From RGIG5612 sp045616165 (GTDB lineage Bacteria > Bacillota > Clostridia > Lachnospirales > Lachnospiraceae): a DNA stretch of 60,502 nt. Position 1 is the first letter of the stretch, and each line of letters begins with the position of its first letter. The notes below the pieces were generated by a model that was not told the origin of the DNA, did not search any database, and saw only the letters and a program-made list of their open reading frames with translations. Below are positions 34,252 through 43,040 of the stretch, in pieces. Both the position numbers and the translations under genes were made by a program. The DNA is taken from NCBI GenBank assembly GCA_045616165.1, contig JAZLGF010000042.1, positions 1 through 60,502 on the forward strand, given 5' to 3'.

Positions 34252-35682
34252 TTAATTATTTATTTTCTTAGATTTCTTTTTAAAAATTGAAATGAAAACA
34301 TTTTTTTCGTTTTTAAATTCAGGTCGATTGAATTCAGCTGCAACCATAATTATTGCCGTTGTAATAGCGATAACATCAGCACATGGCTGGGCATACAAAA
34401 TACCTTCAACTCCCCAGAAGATTGGGAAAATAAGGTATAAAGGAATTAAATATATTACCTGTCTTGTAAGTGATAAAAATACACCCTTTCCCGGCTTTCC
34501 TATTGATGTAAAGAAGTTCGCGCTCAAAAGCTGAATGAAGAAAACTATAACAAGTAACATATATATCCTAAAGTAGTGTGATCCAAATTCGAAATATAGG
34601 TCCGAACCTTTTCCGAAACATGCTAGGATTTTATCTGGTATTGTTTGGAAAAGTGTGAACGCAACTGCTGAAACTATGAATGCATAAATTCCAGATCTAT
34701 AATAAGCCTCTTTAACTCTTCTGAAATTTTTCGCTCCATAGTTAAAACTCCAAATTGGCTGGGTTCCTTGGGAAAGCCCAATAACCATTCCCATGAAAAT
34801 GGATCCAACTTTATTTACAATTCCCGAACATGCTATTGGGATTTCTTCTCCATAAATACTTTGGCCACCATATAGTTTAAGTTGGTTATTAAGTACGATA
34901 GTTACAATCATCATAGCCATCTGATTTAAACATGGTGCTAATCCAAGTGTTGCATCTTTACCTGCATATTTTCCCTTTGGTACAAGATGTTTTAATTCCA
35001 ACTTGAATGTTTTTGTGTGAAGCATGAACCACGCGCAAAGTAATGATGCAATAATTTGTCCAATAATTGTTGCCCATGCGGCACCTTTCATTCCCCATCC
35101 AAGTCCAATAATAAACCATGCATCTAACCCGATATTTAATACTGCTCCTAAAATATTACAATACATAGGAACATTTGGACGTCCGTCTGCTCTAAGCAGA
35201 TGTGAGGCTCCGCATGAAAAAGCGTAGAACGGAAATCCTAAAGCAACTACCTTTGTATAGTCCATTGCGTATGGAAGTACGCTCATCGGTGAACCAAACA
35301 AAATCATAATTGGCTTTAATAAAACTTCTGTTATCACCAATAATGCAAGACCGCAAATAATAAGCATAGTAACAGCGTTACCGAAGAAGTATGGTGCTTT
35401 GTCTTTTTCCCCTGCTCCCATCTTAAGGTTAAACGCCGAGGCACCACCAATACCAAACATCAGGCCTATTGCTACACATGCATTCGTAAGCGGATAAGCA
35501 ATATTAGTTGCTGCATTACCAAGCTCGCCAATAACATTTCCAATAAAAATTTGATCTACAAGGTTATAGCATGCCATAACGAGCATAGCTACAATACTTG
35601 GAATAGCAAACTTTGCAATCAATGAATTTACCGATGCTGTTCCTAACGGATTATTTGTTTTTTTCTGTACTGTTTCTTCCAT
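34252..35682 (-). CDS. MATE family efflux transporter
   Basis: 476 residues with 12 membrane segments. The opening LIAKFAIPSIVAMLVMACYNLVDQIFIG is the typical MATE start, and the second half repeats the pattern (ACSGIVNKVGSIFMGMVIGLSQG). It exports cationic drugs or metabolites against Na+ or H+. 4 nt behind the KOW/Sel1 gene. Confidence 0.92.
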   Translation of the reverse strand: MEETVQKKTNNPLGTASVNSLIAKFAIPSIVAMLVMACYNLVDQIFIGNVIGELGNAATNIAYPLTNACVAIGLMFGIGGASAFNLKMGAGEKDKAPYFFGNAVTMLIICGLALLVITEVLLKPIMILFGSPMSVLPYAMDYTKVVALGFPFYAFSCGASHLLRADGRPNVPMYCNILGAVLNIGLDAWFIIGLGWGMKGAAWATIIGQIIASLLCAWFMLHTKTFKLELKHLVPKGKYAGKDATLGLAPCLNQMAMMIVTIVLNNQLKLYGGQSIYGEEIPIACSGIVNKVGSIFMGMVIGLSQGTQPIWSFNYGAKNFRRVKEAYYRSGIYAFIVSAVAFTLFQTIPDKILACFGKGSDLYFEFGSHYFRIYMLLVIVFFIQLLSANFFTSIGKPGKGVFLSLTRQVIYLIPLYLIFPIFWGVEGILYAQPCADVIAITTAIIMVAAEFNRPEFKNEKNVFISIFKKKSKKINN

Positions 35683-35686
35683 ATCT

Positions 35687-37504
35687 TTACTTCTTTATTT
35701 TTATTGTATACCACTTCGCGTCTATAGCCGCGGCTAGTTGTCCTTCAGAATAAAATTCTAAGGCTCCCGTCACTTCATTTTTCTTAAAGCCATCACTTAC
35801 GAACGTAGCACTCTTAGATTTTATCTCGAGAATCGAAACGTCTTCTAATATAAATTCCAATTCAGAAACTAATTTCGAATAACTAAGTTCTGGATAAGTT
35901 ACAAGAATTTTCGCATCCAAACTTTTTTTAAATTCTTTTGCTTCTTTTCCAATAGCTTTTTCTAAAATATCAAAGTTAAGCATTTTGCTTAAACTAACTC
36001 TTTTAATTTTTAGTTTGTAACATGTTTTTGTTTTTTCTATCGTTACAAGCGCTGGATATTTATCGCTATAAATTTGATTGATAAAAATCGGAAAGTCTGC
36101 TCTTAACTCATCTTGTTCTATATCTATTCCAATTTCATCTCTTATTTTTTCAAGTTCTTTTTCGACATCCGCTTTTAAGCTTTCATCTCCGTAGAACTTC
36201 ATTTTTTTTCTTAACTTCAGAGCATACTCCGCTTCAAGATAGAAACGATATTCATCGCGTTTTCCCATATCATAAATAAGTTTTTCTTTGCAACTGTTTC
36301 CCATAAGAATTGCATATTCCGCAAACTTATTTTCTATATGACCCTGACAGAATTCTTCCTGTGAAGCTTTATATCCATCAGCAATCATGGAAAGACCCAT
36401 GTCTATATTTTTTTTGACTCCGCGTCCATGAATTAACATGTCTCCGGTTCTTAAAATAGCTTCTTCTATTCCGTCTAGTGCTGCATATGAAAAATATGAA
36501 AAAGCTTTTTCGTAATTTGGTGTAGCCTCCTGACCTTTTCCAAAATATTCTATATAGCCTAAAGCTGTTGCAACATAAGGATCTCCTTGTTTTTCAAAAG
36601 CTTCTAACAAATATTTTTTTGAAAGATCCCAATTTTGTCTAAAAAGTGGTCCGCCTTCAAAATGGGAATATCCTAAAATTTTTATTGCCTGTAAATCGCC
36701 ACATGCATATAAGTCTTTAACAAATTTTTTAATTAAGGCTTTTGATTCAGGTGTGGCTCTTCTAATTTCTTCAGAATTTTTATATGCACTAAGCACATGT
36801 TTCATTTGGCTTTTACTATAAATCCAAGCGCCTTGTGGCAAGCCTTTGTTATGTTCATAGCTTTCTACTCTTTCAACAATTTCTGAGCAAACGCCAAAAT
36901 ATGCACTTTCTTCTAAGAGCCCTTTTTCTGTAGAGGTCTTTCCCCAATTTGGCTCGTTATCAAATTTTACAAAGTACTGTTCTTCGTCTTCTTTAAATCC
37001 AAATCTTTCTTCTAACTTCCAATACAATTTTTCAGTAATACCAAAAACAGTTGAGAAAATTTCTTTTTCTGTTTTTGGAAAATCATCAAAAATTTTCGGA
37101 TCATAAAGTTCGTCTATACAAAGGTCTTCATAAAATACATTTAAGATTAACCAAAACCATTTCTTAAAAGGTTCTAAAGGAGCTTTGTTTTTATTAATAT
37201 TTTTAATAGCAGTTTTAATATCATCCGCTTTTATCTTATATTGTCTTTGTGCTTTGATATTAAATGCTGGAAAAATATCCGACGAAATATCATCGTAATT
37301 TATGCTGCCTCTAACTAATTTTTTAAGATCTGTCTGACTTATTATATAAGGCTTTATTTCTTCTAATGCGGCAGGGCTTAATGTAATCATAGCTCCGTCC
37401 TCAAGCGCAACAACATAATCATCATTTATTTTATGACTGGTTATTTTTCCTGTTTTGCCTTCGTTGGCGCCATATTTAATTTTTACCCAATTACCTTTTT
37501 GCAT
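35687..37504 (-). CDS. KOW-like and Sel1-repeat protein of unknown function
   Basis: 605 residues. Residues 1-50 (KGNWVKIKYGANEGKTGKITSHKIND) look like a KOW beta-barrel as in NusG or ribosomal proteins. The middle has Sel1/TPR-type helical repeats (A..LGYIEYFGKGQEATPNYEKAFSYFSYAA, GDMLIHGRGVKKNIDMGLSMIA). The rest is not recognised. Its ATG follows the typA stop directly, so it is coupled to a ribosome-binding GTPase. A role near the ribosome is a guess. Confidence 0.65.
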   Translation of the reverse strand: MQKGNWVKIKYGANEGKTGKITSHKINDDYVVALEDGAMITLSPAALEEIKPYIISQTDLKKLVRGSINYDDISSDIFPAFNIKAQRQYKIKADDIKTAIKNINKNKAPLEPFKKWFWLILNVFYEDLCIDELYDPKIFDDFPKTEKEIFSTVFGITEKLYWKLEERFGFKEDEEQYFVKFDNEPNWGKTSTEKGLLEESAYFGVCSEIVERVESYEHNKGLPQGAWIYSKSQMKHVLSAYKNSEEIRRATPESKALIKKFVKDLYACGDLQAIKILGYSHFEGGPLFRQNWDLSKKYLLEAFEKQGDPYVATALGYIEYFGKGQEATPNYEKAFSYFSYAALDGIEEAILRTGDMLIHGRGVKKNIDMGLSMIADGYKASQEEFCQGHIENKFAEYAILMGNSCKEKLIYDMGKRDEYRFYLEAEYALKLRKKMKFYGDESLKADVEKELEKIRDEIGIDIEQDELRADFPIFINQIYSDKYPALVTIEKTKTCYKLKIKRVSLSKMLNFDILEKAIGKEAKEFKKSLDAKILVTYPELSYSKLVSELEFILEDVSILEIKSKSATFVSDGFKKNEVTGALEFYSEGQLAAAIDAKWYTIKIKK

Positions 37505-39331
37505 TTAATTATTAAAATTTGCTCTCTTACGAAGTCTTGAATCCAATTCTCTTTTTCTAATTCTAAGTGAACTTGGTGTAACTTCTAAAAGTTCATCTGT
37601 ATCAATAAAATCTAAAGCTTGCTCTAAACTTAATTGTTTAGGCGGTGTAAGTTTAAGTGCTTCATCGGCGCTTGATGAACGAGTATTTGTAAGATGCTTT
37701 GTTTTGCAAACATTAACTTCTATATCATCTGTTTTTGCGTTTTCACCAACTACCATACCTGCATAAACTTTTTCTCCTGGTCCAATAAATAAAGCTCCAC
37801 GTTCCTGTGCTGCAAACAAGCCATATGTTACTGCCTCGCCAGCTTCAAACGCTATAAGAGAACCTTGGTTTCTATATGCAATATCGCCTTTATACGGTTC
37901 ATATCCTTCGAAAATAGTATTCATAATTCCCGTTCCTTTTGTGCTTGTAAGGAATTTTCCATGAATGCCAATAAGGCCTCTTGCCGGTATGCTAAATTCA
38001 AGTCTTACACTTCCATCATTAAGTGTAGACATATTGTTTAAGTTTCCTTTTCTTTCTGATAACATGCTAATTACTGTTCCGGAAAATTCTTCTGGAACAT
38101 CAATAATAGCTGTTTCCATAGGCTCTAGACGTTTTCCGTTTTCATCTTTTTTATAAATTACTTCTGCCTTACTTACAGCAAACTCATATCCTTCTCTTCT
38201 CATATTTTCAATCAAAACAGAAAGATGTAACTCGCCTCTTCCAGAAACTTTAAACGTATCTGTGTTATCAGTATCTTCAACTCTTAAAGAAACATCCGTA
38301 TTAAGTTCTTTATAAAGTCTTTCTCTAATTTGACGCGATGTGCACCACTTACCTTCTTTTCCAGCAAGAGGGCTATCGTTAACAATAAAGTTCATTGCTA
38401 TTGTAGGCTCAGAAATTTTTTGGAAAGGTATAGCTTCTGAGTCAACCGCACAAATAGTATCACCGATTTGTAAATCTGAAATACCTGAAAGTGCAACAAT
38501 ATGTCCAACGTCTGCTTTAGCTACATCCTTTTTATCTAACCCTTCAAACTCATAAAGTTTTGTAATTTTAACCTTTTCATGTGTCTCAGGGTTATGTGCA
38601 TTTAATCTGATAAGTTCCTGACCTACTGCGATAGAGCCATTATCAACTTTACCAACGCCAATTTTTCCAACATATTCATTGTAATCAATTGTAGAAATAA
38701 GAACTTGTGTCCCGAGTTCCGGATCGCCTTCAGGTGCTGGAATATTATCAATTATGCAATCAAACAAAGGCTTTAAGTCTTTATGTTCATCGTTTAAGTC
38801 TTTAACTGCAAATCCTTGTTTTGCTGATGCGAAAATAATTGGCGCATCAAGTTGTTCATCACTAGCATCCAAATCCATCATAAGTTCTAATACTTCATCA
38901 ATAACTTTTTCTGGACGTGCTTCCGGTCTATCAATTTTGTTTATGCAAACGATAACCGCAAGGTCAAGTTCAAGTGCTTTTTTCAAAACGAACTTTGTCT
39001 GGGGCATTGTTCCTTCGAATGCATCAACAAGTAAAATAACTCCATTAACCATCTTAAGTACACGCTCTACTTCTCCTCCAAAGTCAGCATGTCCCGGTGT
39101 ATCAATAATATTTATTTTTACGCCGTTATATTCAATAGCTGTATTTTTAGAAAGAATTGTGATTCCTCTTTCTCTTTCTAAATCGTTTGAGTCCATGACA
39201 CGCTCAATTACTTCCTGGCCTTCTCTAAAGACTCCGCTTTGAGCGAGCATAGCATCAACCATTGTTGTTTTTCCATGGTCAACATGCGCAATAATAGCAA
39301 TGTTTCTTATACTTTCTTGTTTGATTTTCAT
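37505..39331 (-). CDS. typA: ribosome-associated translational GTPase TypA/BipA
   Basis: 608 residues, the family length. GTPase motifs AHVDHGKTT, DTPGHADFGGEV and NKIDRPEARP, and the TypA C-terminal part (GRGELHLSVLIENMRREGYE, ARGLIGIHGKFL). It helps ribosome assembly and stress translation. Its ATG overlaps the stop of the upstream ECF gene by 4 nt. Confidence 0.96.
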   Translation of the reverse strand: MKIKQESIRNIAIIAHVDHGKTTMVDAMLAQSGVFREGQEVIERVMDSNDLERERGITILSKNTAIEYNGVKINIIDTPGHADFGGEVERVLKMVNGVILLVDAFEGTMPQTKFVLKKALELDLAVIVCINKIDRPEARPEKVIDEVLELMMDLDASDEQLDAPIIFASAKQGFAVKDLNDEHKDLKPLFDCIIDNIPAPEGDPELGTQVLISTIDYNEYVGKIGVGKVDNGSIAVGQELIRLNAHNPETHEKVKITKLYEFEGLDKKDVAKADVGHIVALSGISDLQIGDTICAVDSEAIPFQKISEPTIAMNFIVNDSPLAGKEGKWCTSRQIRERLYKELNTDVSLRVEDTDNTDTFKVSGRGELHLSVLIENMRREGYEFAVSKAEVIYKKDENGKRLEPMETAIIDVPEEFSGTVISMLSERKGNLNNMSTLNDGSVRLEFSIPARGLIGIHGKFLTSTKGTGIMNTIFEGYEPYKGDIAYRNQGSLIAFEAGEAVTYGLFAAQERGALFIGPGEKVYAGMVVGENAKTDDIEVNVCKTKHLTNTRSSSADEALKLTPPKQLSLEQALDFIDTDELLEVTPSSLRIRKRELDSRLRKRANFNN

Positions 39332-39885
39332 TTTGTCTTTCCTTCGTTTCTATGTAAAAATGGTGAGATTCTTTTGTAAAGAAAGAATGACACTATCGAG
39401 TTAACTACCGCTTTAATTAAATTAAAAAGCAAAATAAATGGCATTAATTCTAATATTTGCTTAACAGTTGTTCCCATAAAAAGTGGCGTAATTGCCATGT
39501 TTGCAAAAAACATAAAAACTACCATCGATCCGCACCCAATAGAAAGGCCTACTATCGCGCGTTTTCTTGTTTTATGTTTTGCATAGATAATGCTTGATGG
39601 AAGAACAAGTGCAAGTGTTGCAATTACATGCATAATAATTCCATATATTCCGCTTCCAGCGCTTACAGTAACACCTTGAATAACAGCCGTAATTACCGTA
39701 AGAATTGCGCCAGCAACCGGTCCAAAAGCAAACCCGCCAATAAGAATTGGAATATCTGCTGGATCATATTCTAAAAATGGAACTACTGGAAAAATTGGAA
39801 AATGGATAATTAAAACAAGCACTATTGAAATAGCAACCAGCATCGCCATTTTTGCAATTTTTAATGCGTTTGACTTTAAATTCAT
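39328..39885 (-). CDS. ECF transporter S component, RibU-like (riboflavin)
   Basis: 185 residues with about six membrane segments. LEYDPADIPILIGGFAFGPVAG is a strong match to the riboflavin S-component signature. It pairs with a shared EcfA/T module for vitamin uptake. It overlaps DUF1667 and typA by 4 nt each. No FMN riboswitch is present; it is carried in the FAD-enzyme operon, whose products need flavin. Confidence 0.8.
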   Translation of the reverse strand: MNLKSNALKIAKMAMLVAISIVLVLIIHFPIFPVVPFLEYDPADIPILIGGFAFGPVAGAILTVITAVIQGVTVSAGSGIYGIIMHVIATLALVLPSSIIYAKHKTRKRAIVGLSIGCGSMVVFMFFANMAITPLFMGTTVKQILELMPFILLFNLIKAVVNSIVSFFLYKRISPFLHRNEGKTK

Positions 39886-40235
39886 TTTTCACCTACTGAT
39901 TTCGTTGCAATAACATCTACTCCTGTTTCGCAGATGTTTTTTATAATTACATCGCCCGCTTTTATCGGTGCGTTTAAGCTTACTTCCTTAATCATTTTTT
40001 GAGCATCAAGAATTTTTTCTTTTGGAATTGCCTGGTTAGTTTTAACAGGACATCTATTAATTTCTCCGCCCTTAATATCTACCGTACTAGTTAAAACTCT
40101 TACCGGTGCCATAGCTTCACTCTTGCCATAAATAGCTCCTTGCTCACAAGAGTTTCCAGTTACTTTATAATCATTTTCTTCGTCAACACTAAGATGACAA
40201 CCTGAAGGACAGCAAATACAAATAAATTCCATCAT
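39882..40235 (-). CDS. DUF1667 protein
   Basis: 117 residues. The start FICICCPSGCHL and the later C (SCEQGA, RCPVKTN) give four conserved Cys, as expected for a small Fe-S or redox protein. DUF1667 is regularly found with the two FAD enzymes next to it and is thought to be a third subunit. 4-nt overlaps on both sides. Confidence 0.85.
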   Translation of the reverse strand: MMEFICICCPSGCHLSVDEENDYKVTGNSCEQGAIYGKSEAMAPVRVLTSTVDIKGGEINRCPVKTNQAIPKEKILDAQKMIKEVSLNAPIKAGDVIIKNICETGVDVIATKSVGEK

Positions 40236-41509
40236 GCTTCTTCCTCCTTTATTTCTTCAACGATAAGTCTTAACTCCTCTTTAGCATCTAAAATCTGACT
40301 TTTTAAGACAACAACATTTTGCATCTCGCCTGGAGTTAAAAACTTTTTATGCAATCTTGCTAATTCTTTATCTTTTGATTTAATAACAATATCAGCCTTC
40401 GGAATAGTTCTATTTACTCTAAAGAATAATTTTATTGTCTTTTCAATATTTTCTGGTCTGATTTTTTGAGGAACGATATACGTTGCACCACCCTCAGCAA
40501 TTGTATCTAACTCTTTAGATTCTTTGCTTCCTTCAAGAACATATTTAGCTGCTGCCGCACCCGCTCTTTCGCTTTCATCGCTAACGAAGTCAACAAGGTC
40601 ATGTACATGGCAAACATTACCGCAAGCAAAAATTCCTTCTTTTTGAGTCTGCATGTTTTCATAAACAACCGCACCTTTTGTGCGAGAATCTATTTCTATC
40701 CCTGCATTACTTGTAAGTTCATTTTCTGGAATTAGTCCGCAGCTAAGAAGCAATGTATCACAATCAAATACCATCTCAGTTCCTTCGATTGGATTTCTAT
40801 CCGGACCAACTTCCTGAACAACAACTTGCTCTACTCTTTTTGCTCCACGAATCTCAGTAACCGTATGGCTAAGATAAAGCGGAATATTAAAGTCGTTTAA
40901 GCATTGAACAATATTTCTATTAAGACCACTTGAGTAAGGCATAAGTTCAACACATGCTAAAACCTTTGCTCCTTCAAGAGTCATTCTTCTTGCCATAATA
41001 AGACCAATATCTCCGCTTCCTAATATGACAACTTTCTTTCCTGGTAAATATCCATCAATATTTACATAACGTTGCGCTGCACCAGCCGTAAAAACGCCAG
41101 CAGGTCTAGTTCCTGCTATAACAACGCCGCCTCTTGGACGTTCTCTACATCCCATTGCAAGAATAATCGATTTAGTTTCTTCTGCAGCATATCCGCATTC
41201 TTTTCCAACCATACAAACTGTATGTGTTTTATTTTCGTCATCAGACGCGATGTTTAGTACCATTGTTCCAAGTCTAATTTCGACGTCTGTGTTTTTAATC
41301 TCTTCTATGTAACGAGCAGCATACTCAGGGCCTGTTAATTCTTCTTTAAAATGATGAAGCCCAAATCCATTATGAATACACTGGTTTAAGATTCCTCCTA
41401 ATTCCCAGTTACGCTCTACTATTAAAACTTTTTTTAGGCCACCTTCTGTTGCTGCTTTTGCGGCTGCAAGTCCGGCAGGACCACCACCTATAACAATAAG
41501 GTCATACAT
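40232..41509 (-). CDS. NAD(P)/FAD-dependent oxidoreductase
   Basis: 425 residues. FAD-binding GGGPAGLAAA near the start, a second nucleotide loop VILGSGDIGLIMARR in the middle, and GVFTAGAAQRYVNIDG. A redox Cys pair ahead of it (LGGILNQCIHNGFG) has one Cys. It likely passes electrons from the GlpO-like partner to NAD or a carrier. Overlaps the upstream gene by 8 nt. Confidence 0.87.
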   Translation of the reverse strand: MYDLIVIGGGPAGLAAAKAATEGGLKKVLIVERNWELGGILNQCIHNGFGLHHFKEELTGPEYAARYIEEIKNTDVEIRLGTMVLNIASDDENKTHTVCMVGKECGYAAEETKSIILAMGCRERPRGGVVIAGTRPAGVFTAGAAQRYVNIDGYLPGKKVVILGSGDIGLIMARRMTLEGAKVLACVELMPYSSGLNRNIVQCLNDFNIPLYLSHTVTEIRGAKRVEQVVVQEVGPDRNPIEGTEMVFDCDTLLLSCGLIPENELTSNAGIEIDSRTKGAVVYENMQTQKEGIFACGNVCHVHDLVDFVSDESERAGAAAAKYVLEGSKESKELDTIAEGGATYIVPQKIRPENIEKTIKLFFRVNRTIPKADIVIKSKDKELARLHKKFLTPGEMQNVVVLKSQILDAKEELRLIVEEIKEEEA

Positions 41510-42944
41510 GGAGTTTTCCTCCTGTTAAAATTTTTGTGCCTTCTAATTCCTGTAAAACTTCAGTTGGCTCTACGCCTAATTTTTCAGCAATAATAGGAAC
41601 TATTGCCGGTGCGCAAAATCCGCCCTGGCACCTTCCCATTCCTGTATTTGTTCTTCGTTTTATTCCATCTAAACTTTTTGGCGGAATAGGCTCATTAAAA
41701 CATGCTAAAATTTCTCCTTCTGTTACGGTCTCACATCTACAAACAACTCTGCCGTAAGACGGATTTTCTTTTATTAGTTTTGCTTTTTCTTCTTCAGTTA
41801 ATTCCTTAAAACGAATTTTCTTTCTTGTATCAATAAAGTTATCTTTTTTATTTAGCGATACATGTAACGAATCTTTTGCGTCCTTTATAATTTGCAAAAC
41901 ATATTCGCCAATTGCTAATGCAGAAGAAAGTCCAGGCGAACAAATTCCTGCTACGTCAATAAATCCTGTATGTGCACCATTATCTAAAACTTCTTCGATA
42001 ATAAAGTCTTTAACATTTGTGCGAGCTCTTACTCCTGCGAAGTTTCTAATGTTTGCTGCAAAATTTATGCTTGGTACTGAATCATCTGCTTTATCTTTTA
42101 CAAATTCTAATCCTTCGCTAGTCGTTGACGTATCATGTCCATCTGCAAGATCTGAGTTCGGACCAACAATTAAATTACCGTGGACTGTAGGAGATACAAG
42201 CACTCCTTTGCCATTTGAATCCGGCGCTCTAAAAATTGTTCGAAAAACCCTTACGCCTTCTTCTTTATCTAAAAGATAATATTCTCCTTTTTTAGGACTC
42301 ATATCAAATGAATGTGGACATGCAAGGTCATGAACCACTTCCGCATCAATACCAGCTGCGTTAATAACTATTTTTGTTTCAAATTTATCATTAATTTTCC
42401 ATACAGAATTTTCTTTTTCTATCTTTGTAACTTCTGTATCAAGGAAAAGTTCTACTCCATTTTTAATTGACGTTTCGGCAAGTGCAAAACAAAATTCCCA
42501 CGGCGAAATTATCGCTGAATCTTGTTCTAGGAGTGCCCATTTAACATCTTTTGAAAGATTAGGCTCTAACTCTAATGCTCCCTTTCCGTCAATAATTACT
42601 TGATTTTTTACTCCGTTTTTTTCGCCTTGCTCATAAAGATTTTCAAGCGTTTTCTTTTGTTCTTCGTTAAAAGCAAGCACCATTGCTCCACATTGTTTAT
42701 ATGGAACATCTAGTTTTTCGCAAACTTCTTTTGCAAGATGAGATCCTCTAACATTTAATTTTGCCATAAGCGAACCAGGCACAGGATCGTACCCTGCATG
42801 GATGATTCCTGAGTTTGCTTTTGTTGCACCTGTAGAAATATCGTTTTCTTTTTCGAGTATTGCAACTTTTAAGTCATATTTAGAAAGTTCGTATGATATA
42901 GCTGCGCCAGTTATACCACAGCCAATCACTATTACGTCATACAT
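41502..42944 (-). CDS. FAD-dependent glycerol-3-phosphate dehydrogenase-like oxidoreductase with BFD-type [2Fe-2S] domain
   Basis: 480 residues from the ATG chosen. DAO-fold start MYDVIVIGCGITGAAISYELS and a C-terminal BFD-like cluster domain VVCRCETVTEGEI..GRCQGGFC. This layout fits anaerobic GlpA-type or L-2-hydroxyacid oxidases. An upstream TTG in the frame (42968) has no ribosome site. First gene of the long run to mscL; the rpoC terminator lies just ahead of it. Confidence 0.82.
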   Translation of the reverse strand: MYDVIVIGCGITGAAISYELSKYDLKVAILEKENDISTGATKANSGIIHAGYDPVPGSLMAKLNVRGSHLAKEVCEKLDVPYKQCGAMVLAFNEEQKKTLENLYEQGEKNGVKNQVIIDGKGALELEPNLSKDVKWALLEQDSAIISPWEFCFALAETSIKNGVELFLDTEVTKIEKENSVWKINDKFETKIVINAAGIDAEVVHDLACPHSFDMSPKKGEYYLLDKEEGVRVFRTIFRAPDSNGKGVLVSPTVHGNLIVGPNSDLADGHDTSTTSEGLEFVKDKADDSVPSINFAANIRNFAGVRARTNVKDFIIEEVLDNGAHTGFIDVAGICSPGLSSALAIGEYVLQIIKDAKDSLHVSLNKKDNFIDTRKKIRFKELTEEEKAKLIKENPSYGRVVCRCETVTEGEILACFNEPIPPKSLDGIKRRTNTGMGRCQGGFCAPAIVPIIAEKLGVEPTEVLQELEGTKILTGGKLHV

Positions 42945-42975
42945 AATTTTTGCGTTCTCTTTTTTCAAAAACTGA

Positions 42976-42998
42976 CTGGCGCACTTTAAGTACGCCAG
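42976..42998 (-). terminator. terminator behind rpoC
   Basis: On minus CTGGCGTACTT pairs with AAGTGCGCCAG (one T-G pair) and TCAGTTTTTG follows. It lies 43 nt after the rpoC stop and only 32 nt ahead of the next ATG, so readthrough may feed the FAD-enzyme operon. Confidence 0.8.
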
Positions 42999-43040
42999 CC
43001 ATCTTTTAACTAGTTGAAATTATTGTTATCAATAAATATT

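Noticed and set aside
39886..39960. FMN riboswitch ahead of the RibU-like gene
   Set aside because: The gene overlaps DUF1667 by 4 nt, leaving no leader, and no conserved RFN elements are seen.
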